This document shows, one piece after another, positions 6,471 through 8,578 of a stretch of 8,578 nt of DNA; the stretch's first letter is position 1, and each line of letters opens with the position of its first letter. Both the position numbers and the translations under genes were made by a program. Below the pieces are notes generated by a model, which did not search any database, was not told where the DNA came from, and saw only the letters and a program-made list of their open reading frames with translations. Source of the DNA: JBEGQX01 sp041180805 (GTDB taxonomy: Bacteria; Planctomycetota; Planctomycetia; Gemmatales; Gemmataceae); NCBI GenBank assembly GCA_041180805.1, contig JBEGQX010000044.1:1-8578 (forward strand), given 5' to 3'.

Positions 6471-6484
6471 TGAACTAAAGTTCA
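6471..6484. promoter_or_regulatory. LexA operator (SOS box)
   Basis: TGAACT-AA-AGTTCA is a 14-bp dyad, perfect except for the two central bases. Its core GAAC-N4-GTTC (6472-6483) matches the Gram-positive/Bacillus-type LexA box. It lies 13 bases before the lexA ATG and touches the ribosome binding site, so bound LexA would block transcription of its own gene. Core and location together make autoregulation likely. Confidence 0.75.
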
Positions 6485-6491
6485 GGTGGAG
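6484..6491 (+). promoter_or_regulatory. lexA ribosome binding site that decides the start
   Basis: AGGTGGAG lies six bases before the ATG at 6498-6500. An in-frame GTG at 6486-6488 falls inside this element and so cannot be the start. The site directly abuts the LexA operator. Confidence 0.7.
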
Positions 6492-6497
6492 CATTTC

Positions 6498-7106
6498 ATG
6501 GCTGAAGAATCTGACCGTCTTACTCAAAGACAGCGTGAAATTTTCAATTACATACGTGAAAAAATTGAAAACAGGGGATATGGCCCAACTGTTAGGGAAA
6601 TTGGGCACAACTTCGGAATAAAATCCCCAAACGGAGTAATGTGCCACCTTAAGGCACTCGAAAAAAAAGGCTTAATTTCAAGGGAGGGTTTTTCCGCCCG
6701 GGCAATTCAGGTTATCCAACCCAAAAAAAACAAGAAAGGTTTACCTTTCCTGGGAAGTGTTGCTGCCGGAAGCCCAATTCAGGCCATTGCCCAAGAAGAA
6801 AACTTGGATATAGAGAATCTCTTTCATGGCGAAAACCACTTTGTATTGCAAGTTCGCGGTTTTTCCATGATTGAAGACCACATTCAAGACGGCGATTTTA
6901 TTGTTGTTAAAAAACAGGAAAATGCAATCAACGGTGAACGAGTCGTTGCCATGATTGACAATGAAGTGACCTTGAAACGGTTTTTCCATGACAGGGGTCA
7001 GATTCGCCTGGAACCTTGCAACACCTCCATGAACCCAATTATTGTGCAACCAGGTTCAGATGCAAAAATTCTTGGTATTCTTGCTGGTGTTGTCCGCAAA
7101 TGCTAA
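6498..7106 (+). CDS. lexA: SOS response repressor LexA (S24 self-cleaving repressor)
   Basis: LexA represses DNA-damage genes and cleaves itself when stimulated by RecA filaments. The protein has 202 residues from the ATG, the same length as the E. coli protein. The N-terminal winged helix-turn-helix spans about 1-70, with the recognition region around TVREIGHNFGIKSPNGVMCHLKALEKKGLI. The cleavage site is Ala90-Gly91 in SVAAGSP. The catalytic dyad is Ser123 (RGFSMIEDHIQDGD) and Lys160 (DNEVTLKRF), in an S24-type C-terminal domain. All parts needed for self-cleavage are present. The ATG is preferred to the upstream in-frame GTG because AGGTGGAG precedes it. A LexA box lies immediately upstream, indicating autoregulation. 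The gene is divergent from trpD, and its TAA overlaps the stop of the convergent YkgJ-family gene by 4 bp. Confidence 0.97.
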   Translation: MAEESDRLTQRQREIFNYIREKIENRGYGPTVREIGHNFGIKSPNGVMCHLKALEKKGLISREGFSARAIQVIQPKKNKKGLPFLGSVAAGSPIQAIAQEENLDIENLFHGENHFVLQVRGFSMIEDHIQDGDFIVVKKQENAINGERVVAMIDNEVTLKRFFHDRGQIRLEPCNTSMNPIIVQPGSDAKILGILAGVVRKC

Positions 7107-7132
7107 GCCACAGGTTTTCTTGAATACCAAGA
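7070..7132 (-). terminator. Inverted repeat spanning the lexA/YkgJ stop codons, possible terminator for the minus-strand gene
   Basis: TCTTGGTATTC (7070-7080) and GAATACCAAGA (7122-7132) are perfect 11-bp inverted arms around a 41-base loop that contains both stop codons. Read on the minus strand, the second arm is followed after one A by TTTTT (7068-7064), as in an intrinsic terminator. The loop is unusually long and the stem only moderately GC, so function is uncertain. Confidence 0.38.
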
Positions 7133-8395
7133 GATTAATTTGGGGATTCCTTCATTCCTACAAAGCAAAGAAAAGGAAGTTCTTTGTCTGAAAGAACCCA
7201 GTATTTTGTTAAATCCATAATGGTCGTCTACAATTTCCATGGATTTCTCAAGGTCTTTTAAAAATCCATCAGAAGAATTCATAGTAAACGCAACCCAAAT
7301 AATAACAGGGTAAATGGTTAAAAGGAGATGCAACCCTTCCCAAAACGACATTCCATAAGAACTTGCACCGAAGAATTGCAATGAATCGATTTTTGTGAAG
7401 AAATACCTGAAAAGTAAATCATTACAATCTTTGTCGATTTCCAAGCGGTTCTGATCAATTTGCTGAAAGGTAATATTGCCAGTAAAAGCATTTAACTTTG
7501 GTACTTCCCCGACCCCTCTGGCAAAATGCACCGCAGCGCGAAAAAGACTTACCCTGCCAGTTGCCGCAATTCCCTTATTAGGCCCATGGTCTTTTCTTGA
7601 AAACAATGCGCACATCTGCCTGAAAAGAACTTTATCCACCCAACCTGGGGGCTGTATGGAATAGGCATCAACCGGAACTTCACTGATGACCATTTTGGAG
7701 AAAATATCCAGAAAATCGATTGTTTGATCGGGGTTAAGCTGGTTCAACTTTGTCTTGGAAAGCTCCTTTGAAAAACCATAAATTCGCCTCAACCCCAAAG
7801 GGATATTGTCTTTGGAGAATAGCAGAATATTTTTGATAGCATCTCGAATGAGATAAATTATATCCCAATCCACATCTAAATTTGAATCAAGCCTGGGTTT
7901 AATAGGGTGATCGGAAATACTAACCGTAAATTTCTCCCTCTTAACCAGGATATCTCTAAATCTTGTAATCTGTTCTTTTTGTTCATCCGCAGGAGCACCC
8001 AAATTTTTAGTTGCCGAGGGACAAGCAAACCTCACACCTACAGACCAGAATTTGCCTGTTGGTACCAATATGTATGGAAACATTTGGCAGGGCAGGGGCT
8101 TTCCAGAAAGACCAAACTTTTTATGAATCTTGCAAAGATTGTTATCGTCAAGAAATACGCAAGAACCATCCTTCCGATGATTCAAAAAATAATTCTTAAA
8201 AATAAGCCCTTTAACTTTAATGGGATCATAACCCGCCAATTCCTCGTTCTTATCCCATTTTTGAGATTCTATCTCCCGAACCTCTTCCTCGCTGAGTCTC
8301 ACCAAATATTCCTTGCAACATGTGCCACAAACATGGCAATCCCACTTTTGAAGTATGGGAAGACGAATTGGCTCTCGTTTATTTGTATTATCCAT
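7103..8395 (-). CDS. YkgJ-family cysteine-cluster protein with a long C-terminal region
   Basis: The N-terminal part is a YkgJ-type zinc- or iron-binding cysteine cluster. WDCHVCGTCC gives Cys20, 23, 26 and 27, followed by Cys79 (SCVFL), Cys88 (LCKIH), Cys103 (LPCQMFPY) and Cys125 (FACPS). These eight cysteines with PxxCxxFP are the family pattern; the biochemical role of the family is unknown. Residues after about 135 (nearly 300) are unassigned, with one hydrophobic stretch, GLHLLLTIYPVIIWVAF (354-370), that could touch or span the membrane. The start is uncertain: ATG at 8395-8393 (430 residues) is chosen because AAGGA (minus, 8412-8408) is 12 bases upstream. ATG at 8407-8405 (434 residues) has that element directly against it. 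Either start overlaps the upstream transporter gene, suggesting one operon. It converges on lexA with a 4-bp overlap. Confidence 0.82.
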   Translation of the reverse strand: MDNTNKREPIRLPILQKWDCHVCGTCCKEYLVRLSEEEVREIESQKWDKNEELAGYDPIKVKGLIFKNYFLNHRKDGSCVFLDDNNLCKIHKKFGLSGKPLPCQMFPYILVPTGKFWSVGVRFACPSATKNLGAPADEQKEQITRFRDILVKREKFTVSISDHPIKPRLDSNLDVDWDIIYLIRDAIKNILLFSKDNIPLGLRRIYGFSKELSKTKLNQLNPDQTIDFLDIFSKMVISEVPVDAYSIQPPGWVDKVLFRQMCALFSRKDHGPNKGIAATGRVSLFRAAVHFARGVGEVPKLNAFTGNITFQQIDQNRLEIDKDCNDLLFRYFFTKIDSLQFFGASSYGMSFWEGLHLLLTIYPVIIWVAFTMNSSDGFLKDLEKSMEIVDDHYGFNKILGSFRQRTSFSLLCRNEGIPKLISWYSRKPVA

Positions 8396-8578
8396 TCCCC
8401 AAACCATTCCTTGATTTTTTCATCATTTTAAAAGAACACCCAAAAATTATCACCGCAACAGGAAACATGAGAACTAATGGAATGATATCATAAGGCATAA
8501 TTGTTAATACTCCCCCTAATACTAATGGCCCCATAACACTTCCAATACAATTAAAAGCAAGGTACATGGAGTTTCCTG
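8388..8578 (-). CDS. C-terminal fragment of a membrane transporter, probably MFS (5'-truncated)
   Basis: On the minus strand one frame is open from the window edge to TAA at 8390-8388, giving 62 residues. They contain two hydrophobic segments, about MYLAFNCIGSVMGPLVLGGVL and IIPLVLMFPVAVIIFGCSF, joined by a short loop (TIMPYD). A basic tail, KMMKKSRNGLGNG, follows. The glycine-rich first helix (AFNCIGSVMGPLVLGG) resembles helix 11 of major facilitator superfamily permeases, and the pair would be helices 11 and 12 with a cytoplasmic, positively charged C-terminus. The substrate cannot be told and most of the gene is outside the window. Its last 8 bp overlap the chosen start of the YkgJ-family gene (20 bp with the alternative start), consistent with co-transcription and translational coupling. 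MFS assignment is an inference from a short fragment. Confidence 0.6.
   Translation of the reverse strand, partial: GNSMYLAFNCIGSVMGPLVLGGVLTIMPYDIIPLVLMFPVAVIIFGCSFKMMKKSRNGLGNG

Noticed and set aside
6486..6497. GTG start adding four residues to LexA
   Set aside because: The GTG falls within AGGTGGAG, the ribosome binding site for the ATG at 6498, and the ATG gives the usual LexA N-terminus and length.
7907..8431. 174-residue plus-strand open frame opposite the YkgJ-family gene
   Set aside because: It is antisense to the conserved cysteine-cluster region; its composition reads as a shadow.

Overview
The window reads as compact, ordinary bacterial chromosome with an AT-leaning composition (GC in the low-to-mid 40s by eye). 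No tRNA, rRNA, CRISPR array, insertion sequence or phage gene is visible. The style of several proteins points to the Planctomycetota: the LexA recognition-helix region (SPNGVMCHLKALEKKGLI), the wording of TypA, the CarA C-terminus (QYHPESSAGPHDS) and a long YkgJ-type cysteine-cluster protein. This lineage call is inference from remembered family patterns, not from a search.

Layout from left to right. (1) 1-918 (+) is the 3' part of carA, the glutaminase subunit of carbamoyl-phosphate synthetase, cut by the window edge. It is followed 27 bp later by an alpha/beta-hydrolase with a hydrophobic N-terminus (946-1926, +). (2) typA/bipA, a ribosome-associated GTPase, runs convergently on the minus strand (1934-3751). 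(3) A 148-bp divergent spacer separates typA from sixA (3900-4394, +), a phosphohistidine phosphatase. (4) A minus-strand pair, trpD (6360-5335) and a nucleoside-hydrolase-family gene (5338-4400), is joined by an ATGA stop/start overlap. (5) A 137-bp divergent spacer leads to lexA (6498-7106, +). A LexA box of GAAC-N4-GTTC type lies directly against the lexA ribosome binding site. (6) Convergent with lexA and overlapping it by 4 bp is a YkgJ-family protein (minus, to 7103). Its start overlaps the end of a membrane transporter gene, probably MFS, that runs off the right edge (8388-8578, minus).

The genes do not form one pathway. carA (pyrimidine and arginine precursor), trpD (tryptophan), typA (translation and stress), sixA (histidine phosphorelay) and lexA (SOS response) are separate housekeeping or regulatory units in very tight convergent and divergent packing. 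The tight units are trpD with the nucleoside hydrolase, and the transporter with the YkgJ protein.

The most interesting points are these: the self-regulatory LexA operator with a second dyad just upstream; the nucleoside-hydrolase homologue whose metal and ribose-binding residues are partly replaced (DPGIDG instead of DPGIDD, with further changes) and which is coupled to trpD; and inverted repeats at all three convergent gene junctions that look like terminators hidden in the neighbour's coding sequence. No clearly new multi-gene system is evident.
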